DNA from: DASRIA01 sp035650255
GTDB lineage: Bacteria > Actinomycetota > Thermoleophilia > Solirubrobacterales > JBBDJG01
Reading direction: 5' to 3'
NCBI GenBank assembly: GCA_035650255.1
Contig: DASRIA010000052.1
Span: 41,121 to 105,120 of the forward strand
Length of the DNA stretch: 64,000 nucleotides
In this document: piece by piece, positions 55,901 to 64,000 of the stretch
Layout of the letters: each line of letters opens with the position of its first letter
How positions within the stretch are numbered: the stretch's first letter is position 1
Program-made: the position numbers and the translations under genes
Notes under the pieces: generated by a model
The model's database searches: none
What the model was told of the DNA's origin: nothing
What the model saw: the letters and a program-made list of their open reading frames with translations, nothing else

Positions 55901-58171
55901 ATGTCGTCCTCTCCGCATCGATCGACCAGTCTCGCGGCCCGGATGGGTCACTGGAGCGCTAACCATCGGAAGGCCGCAATCCTGGGATGGCTCGCGTTCG
56001 TCGTCGTGGCGATCCTGGCGGGCCAGCTGGTCTCCCAGCAGACGCTCACACAGGCGGAGCTCACCTCGGGTGAGGCCGGCCGGGCGGAGCAGGCGCTGGA
56101 CGACGCTGGGCTCCGGCCGACCAGCGAGGTCGTGCTGGTGCAGAGCAAGACTCTCACCACGGAGGACGCAGAGTTCCGGGCGACCATCAACGACGTGACC
56201 ACGCGGCTCTCCAGTACCGCCCACGTGGAGAAGCTCACGTCTCCGCTCTCGGGCGGTGGCTCCGTGTCGGCGGACCGGCATTCGGCTCTCGTCGACTTCG
56301 AAATCGCGGGGACCGACGAAGAGACGGCGGATCGCGTCGACCCGACCCTCGCCGCGGTTGCCGCTGTGCAGGACCGGCATCCCGGCTTCGTCGTGGAGCA
56401 GTTCGGGAGCGCCAGCGCCGACAAGGACATCGACACCGTTATCCAGGACGATCTGGCGAAGGCAGGAATGCTGTCCATCCCGGTCACGCTGCTGATCCTG
56501 ATGATCGCGCTCGGCTCGATCGTGGCCGCCGGCATCCCCCTGCTACTCGGTATCTCGGCCGTGCTGGCGACGATGGGCCTGATCGCCATCCCGAGCCAGA
56601 TCTTCCCGCTCGACGACAACGTCTCCGCCGTAATCCTGCTGATCGGGCTCGCGGTCGGGGTCGACTACTCCTTCTTCTATCTGCGGCGGGAGCGCGAGGA
56701 ACGCGCGGCCGGTCGCAGCCCCCGCGATGCGCTCGACATTGCGGCCGCGACCTCGGGCCGTGCGGTGCTGATCTCCGGCCTGACGGTGATCGTGGCGATG
56801 GCCGGCATGCTGATCAGCGGTGAGAAGGGCTTCATCTCGATTGCGGAGGGGGCGATCATGGTTGTCCTGATCGCCATGTTCGCGTCGCTCACCGTGCTTC
56901 CGGCAGTGCTCGCCTGGCTCGGCGACCGAGTCGAAAAGGGCAGGATCCCGCTCGTCGGGCGAAAGCGGCGTCAGTGCGAGCAATCGCGCTTTTGGTCCGC
57001 GATCGTCGATCGCGTGATGCGGCGGCCGTGGCTCTCGATAGTCCTGGCGGGCGGCGCGCTCGTGCTGCTCGCGGTGCCGGCCCTGAACCTGAAGACCGTG
57101 AACACAGATATCGAGCAGCTGCCTGAGGGCATCGGCATCATCGACACGTACGATCGCGTGCGAGCGGCGTTCCCGAGCGAAGGCGTCGCCGCAGTCGTCG
57201 CCGTGGAGGCAGAGGACGTCCGCAGCGGCGAAGCGGCAGCCGGCATCTCGTTGCTGCAGCGACGCGCGGAGTCCTCTGACCGAGTCCTGAAGGGTGGCGA
57301 GGTCAACTACAGCGAGGACGGAACCATCGCGGAGGTCGTGATCCCGACAGTGGGTAACGGCACCGACGCCAGATCCACTGCAGCGCTGAACGAGATCCGC
57401 GACGAGCTCATCCCGGCGACGCTGGGGGGCATCGAGGGCGTCACCGTGAACGTGAGCGGCAACGCGGCGCAATCCGAGGACTTCAGAGATCAGCTGACAA
57501 GCCGGCTGCCGCTGATCTTCGGGTTCGTCTTCGCGCTCACGTTCGTGCTGATGCTGGTCACTTTCCGGTCGATCGTGATCCCGATCAAGGCGATCCTGCT
57601 CAACCTGCTCTCCGTGGGCGCGGCCTATGGCGCCCTGGTGCTCGTGTTCCAGAACGGGAATGGAGAGTCGTTGCTCGGCTTCACGTCGAACGGCGGCGTG
57701 ACCTCGTGGCTACCGCTGTTCCTGTTCGTGATCCTGTTCGGGCTCTCGATGGACTACCACGTCTTCATCCTGTCTCGCGTCCGCGAGGCCTACCAGCGCG
57801 GGATGGACACGTCGGAAGCCGTCCGTTTCGGGATTACGCAAACGGCCGGCACGGTGACAAGCGCGGCGCTCGTGATGGTGGCCGTCTTCTCGGTCTTCAT
57901 GACGCTCGACTTCGTCGACTTCAAGCAGATGGGCTTCGGCCTGGCCGTCGCCGTGCTGATCGATGCGACCATCATTCGCGGCGTCCTGCTGCCGGCTTCG
58001 ATGAAGGTGCTCGGGGATTGGAACTGGTACCTGCCGAAGTGGCTCGAGTGGATGCCGCGGGTCGGCTCAGATGGAGCTCCGCAACTCCCCGACGAGCCCG
58101 GAGATTCCGGTCCGCCGGACGATGGGACGGGCGTGCCGAGGGCGCCGAAGCCGGAGCCGGTCCCGGCCTGA
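55901..58171 (+). CDS. MMPL/RND-family transporter
   Basis: A 756-residue twelve-helix RND-type permease of the MmpL group exporting lipids or hydrophobic compounds using the proton gradient. Two homologous halves, each with a helix, a large extracytoplasmic loop and five helices. The proton-relay signatures are 'LAVGVDYSFFYLRREREERAAG' and 'FGLSMDYHVFILSRVREAYQRG' (D-Y pairs in helices 4 and 10). The C-terminal ~35 residues are Pro/Asp-rich and disordered. ATG 55901 has an AGGAG site seven bases upstream. Confidence 0.94.
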   Translation: MSSSPHRSTSLAARMGHWSANHRKAAILGWLAFVVVAILAGQLVSQQTLTQAELTSGEAGRAEQALDDAGLRPTSEVVLVQSKTLTTEDAEFRATINDVTTRLSSTAHVEKLTSPLSGGGSVSADRHSALVDFEIAGTDEETADRVDPTLAAVAAVQDRHPGFVVEQFGSASADKDIDTVIQDDLAKAGMLSIPVTLLILMIALGSIVAAGIPLLLGISAVLATMGLIAIPSQIFPLDDNVSAVILLIGLAVGVDYSFFYLRREREERAAGRSPRDALDIAAATSGRAVLISGLTVIVAMAGMLISGEKGFISIAEGAIMVVLIAMFASLTVLPAVLAWLGDRVEKGRIPLVGRKRRQCEQSRFWSAIVDRVMRRPWLSIVLAGGALVLLAVPALNLKTVNTDIEQLPEGIGIIDTYDRVRAAFPSEGVAAVVAVEAEDVRSGEAAAGISLLQRRAESSDRVLKGGEVNYSEDGTIAEVVIPTVGNGTDARSTAALNEIRDELIPATLGGIEGVTVNVSGNAAQSEDFRDQLTSRLPLIFGFVFALTFVLMLVTFRSIVIPIKAILLNLLSVGAAYGALVLVFQNGNGESLLGFTSNGGVTSWLPLFLFVILFGLSMDYHVFILSRVREAYQRGMDTSEAVRFGITQTAGTVTSAALVMVAVFSVFMTLDFVDFKQMGFGLAVAVLIDATIIRGVLLPASMKVLGDWNWYLPKWLEWMPRVGSDGAPQLPDEPGDSGPPDDGTGVPRAPKPEPVPA

Positions 58172-58213
58172 CCGAGGCCGAAGACGCACGCTAGCTACCG
58201 TTGGTCGCTCACC

Positions 58214-58990
58214 GTGAGCGACAAAGCCCTGCGCATAGAAGGTCTCGTGAAGCGCTATCCGACCGGCGTCGAGGCGCTGCACTGCGTCTCGCTCGACGTC
58301 GAGGTCGGCGAGTTCTTCGGGCTGCTGGGCCCGAACGGCGCCGGCAAGTCGACGCTGATCCACTGCGCGACCGGGCTCGCCCAGCCCACCGCCGGCACGA
58401 TCCGGATCTTCGGGCACGACGCGATCGTCGACTACGGCGATGCTCGCCAGGCCGTCGGGCTCGCGCCCCAGGAGCCGAACCTGGACTGGTTCCTGACCGT
58501 GGAGGAGACGCTCGACTACCACGCGGGCTACTTCGGGATGCCGAAGCGCGAGCGCCGCGCACGCGCCGCGGAGCTGCTCGAGACGTTCTCGCTGGTGGAG
58601 AAGCGCAACGAGCGCACGCGCACGCTCTCCGGCGGGATGAAGCGGCGCCTGATCCTCGCGCGTGCCCTGATGCACCGCCCCCGGCTGCTGATCCTCGACG
58701 AGCCCACTGCGGGCGTCGACATCGAGCTACGCCTCGAGCTGTGGCACTACGTGAAGCGCATCAACCAGGAGGGCACGACGATCTTGTTGACGACGCACTA
58801 CCTGGAAGAGGCCGAGCAGCTCTGCGACAAGATCGCGTTCATCAACCAGGGTGAGATCGTCGCCCAGGGCTCGAGCGCGGAGCTGTCCGCCAAGTACGGC
58901 GTCGCGAACCTCGAGGACGCCTACCTCGCGCTGGTCGGGCGCAAGGAGCTGTCGCGCTCGCGTGCCGAGGTCGAGGAGCTGGCCTCGTGA
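58214..58990 (+). CDS. ABC-2 type transporter ATP-binding protein
   Basis: A 258-residue ATPase: Walker A GPNGAGKST, signature LSGGMKRRLILARALM, Walker B LLILDEPTAGVD and switch histidine in 'ILLTTHYLEEAEQL'. The 'LSGGMKRR' and 'EEAEQLCDKIAFINQGEIVAQG' stretches are typical of the DrrA/NodI-type family for drugs, polysaccharides or lipooligosaccharides. The start is GTG 58214. It is translated just before the permease (GTGA overlap) and lies upstream of a NodU-type carbamoyltransferase. Confidence 0.94.
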   Translation: MSDKALRIEGLVKRYPTGVEALHCVSLDVEVGEFFGLLGPNGAGKSTLIHCATGLAQPTAGTIRIFGHDAIVDYGDARQAVGLAPQEPNLDWFLTVEETLDYHAGYFGMPKRERRARAAELLETFSLVEKRNERTRTLSGGMKRRLILARALMHRPRLLILDEPTAGVDIELRLELWHYVKRINQEGTTILLTTHYLEEAEQLCDKIAFINQGEIVAQGSSAELSAKYGVANLEDAYLALVGRKELSRSRAEVEELAS

Positions 58991-59754
58991 GCGCGGCGCA
59001 GATCCGGTTCTTCACGCTCTCGCGCCGCGAGGTCAACCGTTTCCTGAAGATCAAGAAGCAGACGGTCGGGGCGCCGCTGCTCGAGACGTTCCTCTACATC
59101 TCGGTGTTCGGCGCCGCGCTGGGCTCGCGCATCGACCAGCTGCACGGCATCGACTACGTCGTCTTCGTGATCCCCGGCCTGATCATGATGGCGTGGGCGA
59201 TCAACGCCTTCTCCAACAACTCATCTTCGATCCTCCAGCAGAAGTTCCAGGGTGCGATCCAGGACCAGCTCTCTTCACCGGCCTCGCCGCTCGAGCTGCT
59301 GCTGGCGTTCTCCCTCGGCGGTTTCATGCGCGGGCTGGTGGTGGCTGTGCTGACGTTCACCGCCGCCTCGTTCCTGGTGGACCTCCCGGTCGAGCACATC
59401 CTCGTCCTGATCCCGGGCCTCTTCCTGGTCGGCTTCTTCTTCGCGCAGCTCGGAGTGCTGATCGGCGTGCGCGCCGAGCAGTTCGACGACGTGGCGATGG
59501 CGCAGACGTTCGTGCTCCAGCCGCTGATCTTCCTGGGTGGGGTCTTCTACTCCGCCGCCCTGCTGCCCGAGCCGTTCGAGACCCTGACCCACTTCAATCC
59601 GGTCTACTACATGATCGCCCTGGTCCGGTACGGCTTTCTCGGGTACGCCGAGGCGAACGTGGCACTCTCGCTGCTGTTCCTCACGCTCGCCACGGCCGCG
59701 CTGTTCGCGGTCAACCTGCGGCTGTTCTCACGCGGGTACAAGCTGCGGGCCTAG
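58987..59754 (+). CDS. ABC-2 type transporter permease (NodJ/DrrB type)
   Basis: A 255-residue six-helix membrane protein with the ABC-2 layout: an N-terminal amphipathic segment ('FFTLSRREVNRFLKIKKQTVGAPLLETFLY'), helices around 'YVVFVIPGLIMMAWAINAFSNNSSSI' and the conserved C-terminal 'LGGVFYSAALLPEPFETLTHFNPVYYMIALVRYGFLG'. GTG 58987 overlaps the ATPase stop. With the ATPase it forms an exporter; the nearest well-known relatives are nodulation-factor and polyketide exporters. Confidence 0.93.
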   Translation: MSAAQIRFFTLSRREVNRFLKIKKQTVGAPLLETFLYISVFGAALGSRIDQLHGIDYVVFVIPGLIMMAWAINAFSNNSSSILQQKFQGAIQDQLSSPASPLELLLAFSLGGFMRGLVVAVLTFTAASFLVDLPVEHILVLIPGLFLVGFFFAQLGVLIGVRAEQFDDVAMAQTFVLQPLIFLGGVFYSAALLPEPFETLTHFNPVYYMIALVRYGFLGYAEANVALSLLFLTLATAALFAVNLRLFSRGYKLRA

Positions 59755-59771
59755 GTAGTGGGCCTAGGCCC
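59747..59771. other. Inverted repeat around the permease stop codon
   Basis: GGGCCTAG (59747-59754, containing the TAG stop) and CTAGGCCC (59764-59771) form an 8-bp stem with a 9-base loop; GGGCCTAGGCCC at 59760-59771 is itself a palindrome. No U-tract follows. It could slow transcription before the carbamoyltransferase gene or be a protein-binding site. Confidence 0.4.
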
Positions 59772-59868
59772 AGGCGTGGCCCAGCGGCGTGATTGTGATT
59801 CACTTTCCGCCGCACTTCTTTCCTGCACGCGGGCGGTTGGCGCCCCGTCCGGCATCGAGGCGAACCGC

Positions 59869-61413
59869 ATGCTCGTGCTAGCTGTGAAAGTCGGCCACGA
59901 CGGCTCCGTCGCGGCGATCGAAGACGGCAGGCTCCTCTACTCGCTGGAAGGGGAGAAGGACTCCTGGCGTCGCTACGCGTCGGCCAAGGCGGACGTGGTT
60001 CTGGAGATGGCCGAGCTGCTCGGCGCCGTGCCGGACGTGGTCGCCTTGAGCGGCTGGACGAAGCCCTACGGATTCGGCGATATCGGCGCGGGCTACCTCG
60101 GCGAGACAGTGGCCGTGGCGCGGGAAGGGCGGATATTCGGAAAGCCGGTGCAGTTCTTCACCGACTCGCACGAGCGCTCGCACATCCTGGGCGCGATCGG
60201 CATGGGGCCCCGGGAGCCCGGGGAGCTGCGGGCCGTGCTCATCTGGGAGGGCCTGATCGGGTCCTTCTACCTCGTGGACGACAACTGGCAGGTCACGAAG
60301 ACGGTGCCCGTGCTCCGCCGGCCGGGGCACCGCTGGCTCCACCTGTGGGGCATCGCCGACCCGAGCGTGCTCGAGCAGGCGGTCCACGTGCAGGTCGAGG
60401 CCGCGGGCAAGCTGATGGCCCTGGCCGGCTTCGGGGATCCGACGACCGGTGAGGCCCGGGAGACGGCGGAGGCGATCCTGACCCAGCCGCTCGGGAGGAT
60501 GGGCCGGTTTCGGCACCTGCCCGTGTACAACCAGGGCGTCGAGGCGCAGGTCACCAAGGACGCGGCGGCGGCGCTCAGCGACCGGCTCTTCGAGGTGTTC
60601 GCGTCGGCGGCGCGCGAGCACATCCCTGCCGGGCTGCCCCTCTACATCGGCGGCGGCTGCGGCCTCAACTGCGAGTGGAATGCGCGCTGGCGCGACCTCG
60701 GGCACTTCTCCTCGGTCTTCGTGCCGCCGTGCCCGAACGACGCCGGGTCTGCGATCGGCACGGCGATCGATGCGCTCGCAAGCCACGGCGGCGACCCGCA
60801 CATCGAGTGGGACGTGTACAGCGGCCGCGAGTTCGAGCACGACGCGACGCCCGACCCCGGGCGGTGGGAGCAGGTAGCCATGACCGAGGCCGAGGTGGCG
60901 GACGCGCTTGCGGAGGGACGGGTGTTCGCGTGGGTGCAGGGCCGCTGGGAGATCGGTCCACGCGCGCTCGGCAACCGCTCGCTGTTGGCTGACCCCGCCG
61001 ATCCGCGCATGAAGGACCGCCTCAACGAGATCAAGCAGCGCGAGGACTACCGCCCGATCGCGCCCTGCTGCCGGCTCGAGGATGCGCCGCGCGCCTTCCG
61101 CGACGGCTTCCACGACCCGTACATGCTCTATTTCAAGCGGGTCCGCACGCCCGAGACGCTCGGCGCCGTCACCCACGTGGACGGGACAGCGCGCGTGCAG
61201 ACGGTGACCGCCGCGACGAACGAGGCGCTCTACCGGCTGCTCACGGCGGTCGCGCAGCGCAGGGGAACCGGAGTGCTCTGCAACACGTCGCTGAACTTCA
61301 AGGGGTTCGGGTTCATCAACCGCATGTCCGACCTCGTGCGCTACTGCGAGGAGCGCGGGGTCGGCGACATGGTCGTGGGCGACCAGTGGTACCGGTCGCG
61401 CTCGGCTGCGTGA
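59869..61413 (+). CDS. NodU/CmcH-type O-carbamoyltransferase
   Basis: A 514-residue enzyme that carbamoylates a hydroxyl group of a sugar, antibiotic or other acceptor using carbamoyl phosphate and ATP. The N-terminal ASKHA-like domain shows 'LAVKVGHDGSVAAIEDG' (the 'HDGS' of NodU/TobZ) and metal residues further on ('HERSHILGA'); the C-terminal half has 'WVQGRWEIGPRALGNRSLLADP' and 'CNTSLNFKGFGF', diagnostic of the family. ATG 59869 gives the normal N-terminus; the upstream open frame is not family-like. It lies behind an ABC-2 exporter, suggesting synthesis and export of a carbamoylated metabolite. Confidence 0.93.
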   Translation: MLVLAVKVGHDGSVAAIEDGRLLYSLEGEKDSWRRYASAKADVVLEMAELLGAVPDVVALSGWTKPYGFGDIGAGYLGETVAVAREGRIFGKPVQFFTDSHERSHILGAIGMGPREPGELRAVLIWEGLIGSFYLVDDNWQVTKTVPVLRRPGHRWLHLWGIADPSVLEQAVHVQVEAAGKLMALAGFGDPTTGEARETAEAILTQPLGRMGRFRHLPVYNQGVEAQVTKDAAAALSDRLFEVFASAAREHIPAGLPLYIGGGCGLNCEWNARWRDLGHFSSVFVPPCPNDAGSAIGTAIDALASHGGDPHIEWDVYSGREFEHDATPDPGRWEQVAMTEAEVADALAEGRVFAWVQGRWEIGPRALGNRSLLADPADPRMKDRLNEIKQREDYRPIAPCCRLEDAPRAFRDGFHDPYMLYFKRVRTPETLGAVTHVDGTARVQTVTAATNEALYRLLTAVAQRRGTGVLCNTSLNFKGFGFINRMSDLVRYCEERGVGDMVVGDQWYRSRSAA

Positions 61414-61537
61414 CCTGACGGGACTCCGTCAAGCCACCGCCGCGTAGCGGCACGGCTCCGGTTGTGCCGGGGCCGCGCGGGGTACGTTTCCCGCGGGAGG
61501 TTCCACGGCCACCCTGCGCAACAGACCAGGCCTGCTA

Positions 61538-62692
61538 TTGGCGATCGCGACGCTGGCCGTCGTGGCCGTCGCGCTGGCGGCCGCCGCACCGGCTGCCACG
61601 GGACCCCGATCGCTCGTGCTCAGGCTCCCGGACCTCGGCGACGGCTACCGCGTGGGCGACGACAGCGGTTGCGGCGGGCTCGGGACCGAGAACGCGCCGC
61701 CCAGCGTGGCGCAACTCGTGATCGCCTACCGCCCGAGCGGGTGCGCGATGGACTACGAGCGGATCTGGAGGAGTCGCCGGGATGGGCGGGCCAAGCGCGC
61801 GCGCTCGGTCGAGAGCATCGCGTACACGTTCCCGCATGCCGAGGCGGCGGCAGCCGCGCTGCGGGTCGGCCGGGACTTCGCGCGCTACGTGCTGCTCGAC
61901 CCGCGCGGTCTCACTCCGAGCTCCGAGCGATTGACCCGCGGCGACGAGGCCGCCGTGTTCGCCAAGGGCGCGCACTTCACGGTGCTGTGGCGGCGCGGCG
62001 CCGTCGTGGCGCTGGTGCACGTGTATGGGCGCAGCGCCGCCAAGGCGAAGCAGGCCGGCCGCGCGCTGAGCCGCCTGCAGGACAGGCGGATCGCGAAGCC
62101 GGTCCCGGTGCCCTCCCGCGCGAACGACGATCGCGACGTTGCGCTCGACGACCCGCGCATCGGGGTGCCGGTCTATTGGCTGGGGCGCCGGTTCGCGCCC
62201 GATGGGCTGCCGCGCCTCACGCTCGAGGATGCGAGCGTCAACCACCAGCCCGAGGAAGGGTTCGAGATGGCCGCGATCATCGGCTACGCGGGCCGCAACT
62301 CCGGTGTGAAGCTCGATCTGTGGAAGCCGCGTCGCTGGGAGCGCTTCCGGACGTCGCGGCTGGGGCGGCAGGGGTCGTGGAGCTCGAACTGCGCACGCAG
62401 GCGGGTAGTGCAGGTGCCGCGCGGCCGCGCCGAGATCTTCGCCGGCTTCGCGCCCAAGGAGGGACCGCCGCCGGGCGTGACACCCGGCCGCGGGCGGAAG
62501 ACTGCGGTCCCGGTCACGGTCGCCGCGTGCCCCAAGCGCGCGCGCGACGACTTCATCGCGCACGTGTACCTGCCGCGCGTCGTGGTCACGATCAACATGC
62601 CGAACTGCCTGCGGTGCGACACCGAGGGCGGGCGCTACGAGTCGGTCGGGGCGCTGACGAGAGTCGTGCGCGGGCTCCGGCTCCGCGGCTAG
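61538..62692 (+). CDS. Secreted protein of unknown function
   Basis: A protein of about 384 residues with an N-terminal hydrophobic signal ('LLLAIATLAVVAVALAAAAPAATG') and then a soluble domain. Four to six cysteines ('DDSGCGG', 'PSGCAMD', 'SSNCARRR', 'AACPKRARD', 'NCLRCDTEGG') may form disulfides outside the cell. I recognise no family. The start is unclear: TTG 61538 is the only standard start near the signal sequence, while GGGAGG at 61495-61500 would suit a start near 61508, where no ATG, GTG or TTG exists. The gap 61414-61537 contains only a short TGACGG/CCGTCA hairpin. Confidence 0.65.
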   Translation: MAIATLAVVAVALAAAAPAATGPRSLVLRLPDLGDGYRVGDDSGCGGLGTENAPPSVAQLVIAYRPSGCAMDYERIWRSRRDGRAKRARSVESIAYTFPHAEAAAAALRVGRDFARYVLLDPRGLTPSSERLTRGDEAAVFAKGAHFTVLWRRGAVVALVHVYGRSAAKAKQAGRALSRLQDRRIAKPVPVPSRANDDRDVALDDPRIGVPVYWLGRRFAPDGLPRLTLEDASVNHQPEEGFEMAAIIGYAGRNSGVKLDLWKPRRWERFRTSRLGRQGSWSSNCARRRVVQVPRGRAEIFAGFAPKEGPPPGVTPGRGRKTAVPVTVAACPKRARDDFIAHVYLPRVVVTINMPNCLRCDTEGGRYESVGALTRVVRGLRLRG

Positions 62693-62777
62693 CCAAGAGA
62701 CTCGATCTCGTGGCGGTTCCGTGACGGCCGCGCGCTGACACTCGACACCGGCCCGCATAGCGTGCCTCGCGGCAAGG

Positions 62778-64000
62778 ATGAGGGCCGCGAGCGCGAAACG
62801 AATGGACCCCGAACGTGGCCAGGCGCTGATCCTCGCGCTGGGCGCGCTGTCCGCGCTGATGCTGGGCGCCTCGGTGCTGTTCTCGTTCGGCAGCGCGCTG
62901 GCGGGCAAGGGCCGCGCGCAACGCGCCGCCGACCTCGCGGCGATCTCTGCTGCGCGCTCCATGCGCGACGACCTCGATCGGTTGTTCGAGCCGCCGGAGA
63001 TGGACGGCCGCCCCAACCCGTACTACCTGAGCGAAGCGGAGTACCTCGAGCGCGCGCGCAGCACGGCGCTCGACATCGGGCGGCAGAACGGTGCGCGCCT
63101 GCGGCCCGGCGACGTGACCTTTCCGGACGCGCGCGCGTTCGCTCCTTCGCGCGTGAAGGTGGTGGTGAGGGGCGCGACGCCCGTCCGCGGCGACTCGGTG
63201 CCGGTCAGGGCGGTGGCGCAGGCGGAGATGGTCGCGCCGCCGGGGAGCGCTCCGCTGGAGGCGGCGGGGAGCGGCTACTCGGGCCCGCTCGCCAACCGGC
63301 AGGGCAAGCCGATGCGCCCCGACGTGGCCCGCGCGTTCGATCGCATGGCGGCCGCCGCGCGCGGCGCGGGCATCCATCTGATCGTCACGTCCGGCTACCG
63401 CTCGGACGCGGAGCAGGCCGAGCTCTACAAGCGCCATCCCGATCCAAAGTGGGTCGCACCGCCGGGCAGGTCGCTGCACCGGCTCGGCACCGAGCTCGAC
63501 CTCGGGCCGCCGTCCGCGTACGGCTGGCTGGCCCGCAACGCCGGGCGCTTCCACTTCGTCAAGCGCTACGCCTGGGAGCCATGGCACTTCGGCTACACGC
63601 TCAACGCCGGTTCGACGCCCTCGGGGCTCGCCGGCGCGGGGCGCCCGGGCGACGGGCGCAGCGCGGTGCCGTCGTTCGTCCCGGCCGCCTACCGCGACTC
63701 GCTGGCCCGCACGGCCAGCCGCTGGAACGTGTCCGCCGCGCTGCTTGCGGCGCAGCTCTACGCCGAGAGCGGCTTCAACCCGTTCGCCGTGTCGCCCGCC
63801 GGCGCCCGTGGCATCGCGCAGTTCATGCCCGGCACGGCGCGGGCCTACGGCCTGCGCGACCCGTTCGACCCGCACCGCTCGATCGACGCACAGGCGCGCC
63901 TGATGCGCGACCTCCTGCGCAGGTTCGCGTCCGTGTCGCTGGCCTTGGCCGCCTACAACGCCGGGCCGGCGCCGGTCGCGCGCTGCGGCTGCGTGCCGCG
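62778..64000 (+). CDS. TadG-like / VanY carboxypeptidase / lytic transglycosylase fusion (cut at window edge)
   Basis: At least 407 residues; the 3' end lies outside the window. Residues 9-60 form a TadE/TadG-type membrane segment ('ERGQALILALGALSALMLGA' then 'RAQRAADLAAISAARS'). Residues about 170-275 are a peptidase M15/VanY domain: 'SGYRSDAEQAELYK' (S205 onward), 'SLHRLGTELDLG' with zinc ligands H234 and D241, and 'WEPWHFGY' with H270. Residues about 310-405 are a lytic transglycosylase (SLT) domain: catalytic E330 in 'YAESGFNPFAVSPAG', 'ARGIAQFMPGTA' and 'LALAAYNAGPAPV'. The protein is probably anchored in the membrane with both peptidoglycan hydrolases outside. ATG 62778 or ATG 62802 could be the start. 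Confidence 0.85.
   Translation, partial: MRAASAKRMDPERGQALILALGALSALMLGASVLFSFGSALAGKGRAQRAADLAAISAARSMRDDLDRLFEPPEMDGRPNPYYLSEAEYLERARSTALDIGRQNGARLRPGDVTFPDARAFAPSRVKVVVRGATPVRGDSVPVRAVAQAEMVAPPGSAPLEAAGSGYSGPLANRQGKPMRPDVARAFDRMAAAARGAGIHLIVTSGYRSDAEQAELYKRHPDPKWVAPPGRSLHRLGTELDLGPPSAYGWLARNAGRFHFVKRYAWEPWHFGYTLNAGSTPSGLAGAGRPGDGRSAVPSFVPAAYRDSLARTASRWNVSAALLAAQLYAESGFNPFAVSPAGARGIAQFMPGTARAYGLRDPFDPHRSIDAQARLMRDLLRRFASVSLALAAYNAGPAPVARCGCVP

Overview
The window is about 64 kb of very GC-rich DNA (codon third positions almost all G or C, many GTG starts, a few TTG starts) packed with genes. No gene-free stretch exceeds about 200 bases and I found no tRNA, rRNA, CRISPR array, insertion sequence or prophage. 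The gene set points to a free-living aerobic actinomycete, most likely a Thermoleophilia/Solirubrobacterales-type lineage: WS/DGAT acyltransferase, F420-type luciferase-like oxidoreductase, ANTAR regulator, MmpL transporter, Rv2578c-type radical SAM protein, ppk next to a MutT1-type Nudix/SixA fusion, and a Lys/Arg-rich histone H1-like protein. That placement is inference; nothing here is a taxonomic marker.

Layout. 0.1-10.7 kb: three universal stress proteins, a short MgtE-like Mg2+ transporter, WS/DGAT, a HAD phosphatase, an APH/P-loop kinase fusion and a MacB-like ABC exporter. 10.7-16.8 kb: pyruvate kinase, then a sugar-uptake operon (XylFGH type) with a Gfo/Idh/MocA dehydrogenase. 16.8-21.3 kb: a tight operon of epimerase, SDR, zinc alcohol dehydrogenase, aldehyde dehydrogenase and a tiny zinc ribbon. 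21.3-23.3 kb: an arsenic operon arsR-arsI-R2lox-arsC in which an R2-like diiron oxidase is translationally coupled to the C-As lyase. 23.4-35 kb: peptidase, histone-like protein, PadR/amidohydrolase pair, an SOS-box-controlled radical SAM protein, HD protein, methyltransferase, VOC proteins, an oxidoreductase operon, crotonase.

35-53.5 kb is a phosphate-starvation island. Four promoters carry direct repeats of a GTTCACC-like heptamer every 11 bp (PHO boxes). In three of them, all on the plus strand, the last repeat lies exactly 16 nt before a recognisable -10; the fourth (pstS) keeps the spacing but its -10 is poor. They drive a 65-residue acidic protein, a sugar-phosphate-isomerase-like protein with uppP downstream, an operon of a receiver-less PhoB-like winged-helix protein, ppk, CYTH-CHAD and mutT1, and pstSCAB-phoU. 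The pst operon diverges from a full-length PhoB-like regulator followed by a DUF47 protein, a PiT phosphate transporter and a small membrane protein. No histidine kinase is encoded here. The island would couple phosphate uptake, polyphosphate synthesis and phosphate recovery from the cell-wall lipid carrier.

53.5-64 kb holds small membrane and TadE-like pilus proteins, an ANTAR regulator, an MmpL transporter, an ABC-2 exporter next to a NodU-type carbamoyltransferase, a secreted protein of unknown function, and at the right edge a gene cut by the window that fuses a TadG-like N-terminus to a VanY carboxypeptidase and a lytic transglycosylase.

Recurring themes are leaderless transcripts (a -10 box 5-9 nt before the start codon at several regulator genes), four-base stop/start overlaps inside operons, and hairpins without U-tracts at convergent gene ends. 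A 45-nt hairpin occurs twice, 11 kb apart, with compensatory base changes.
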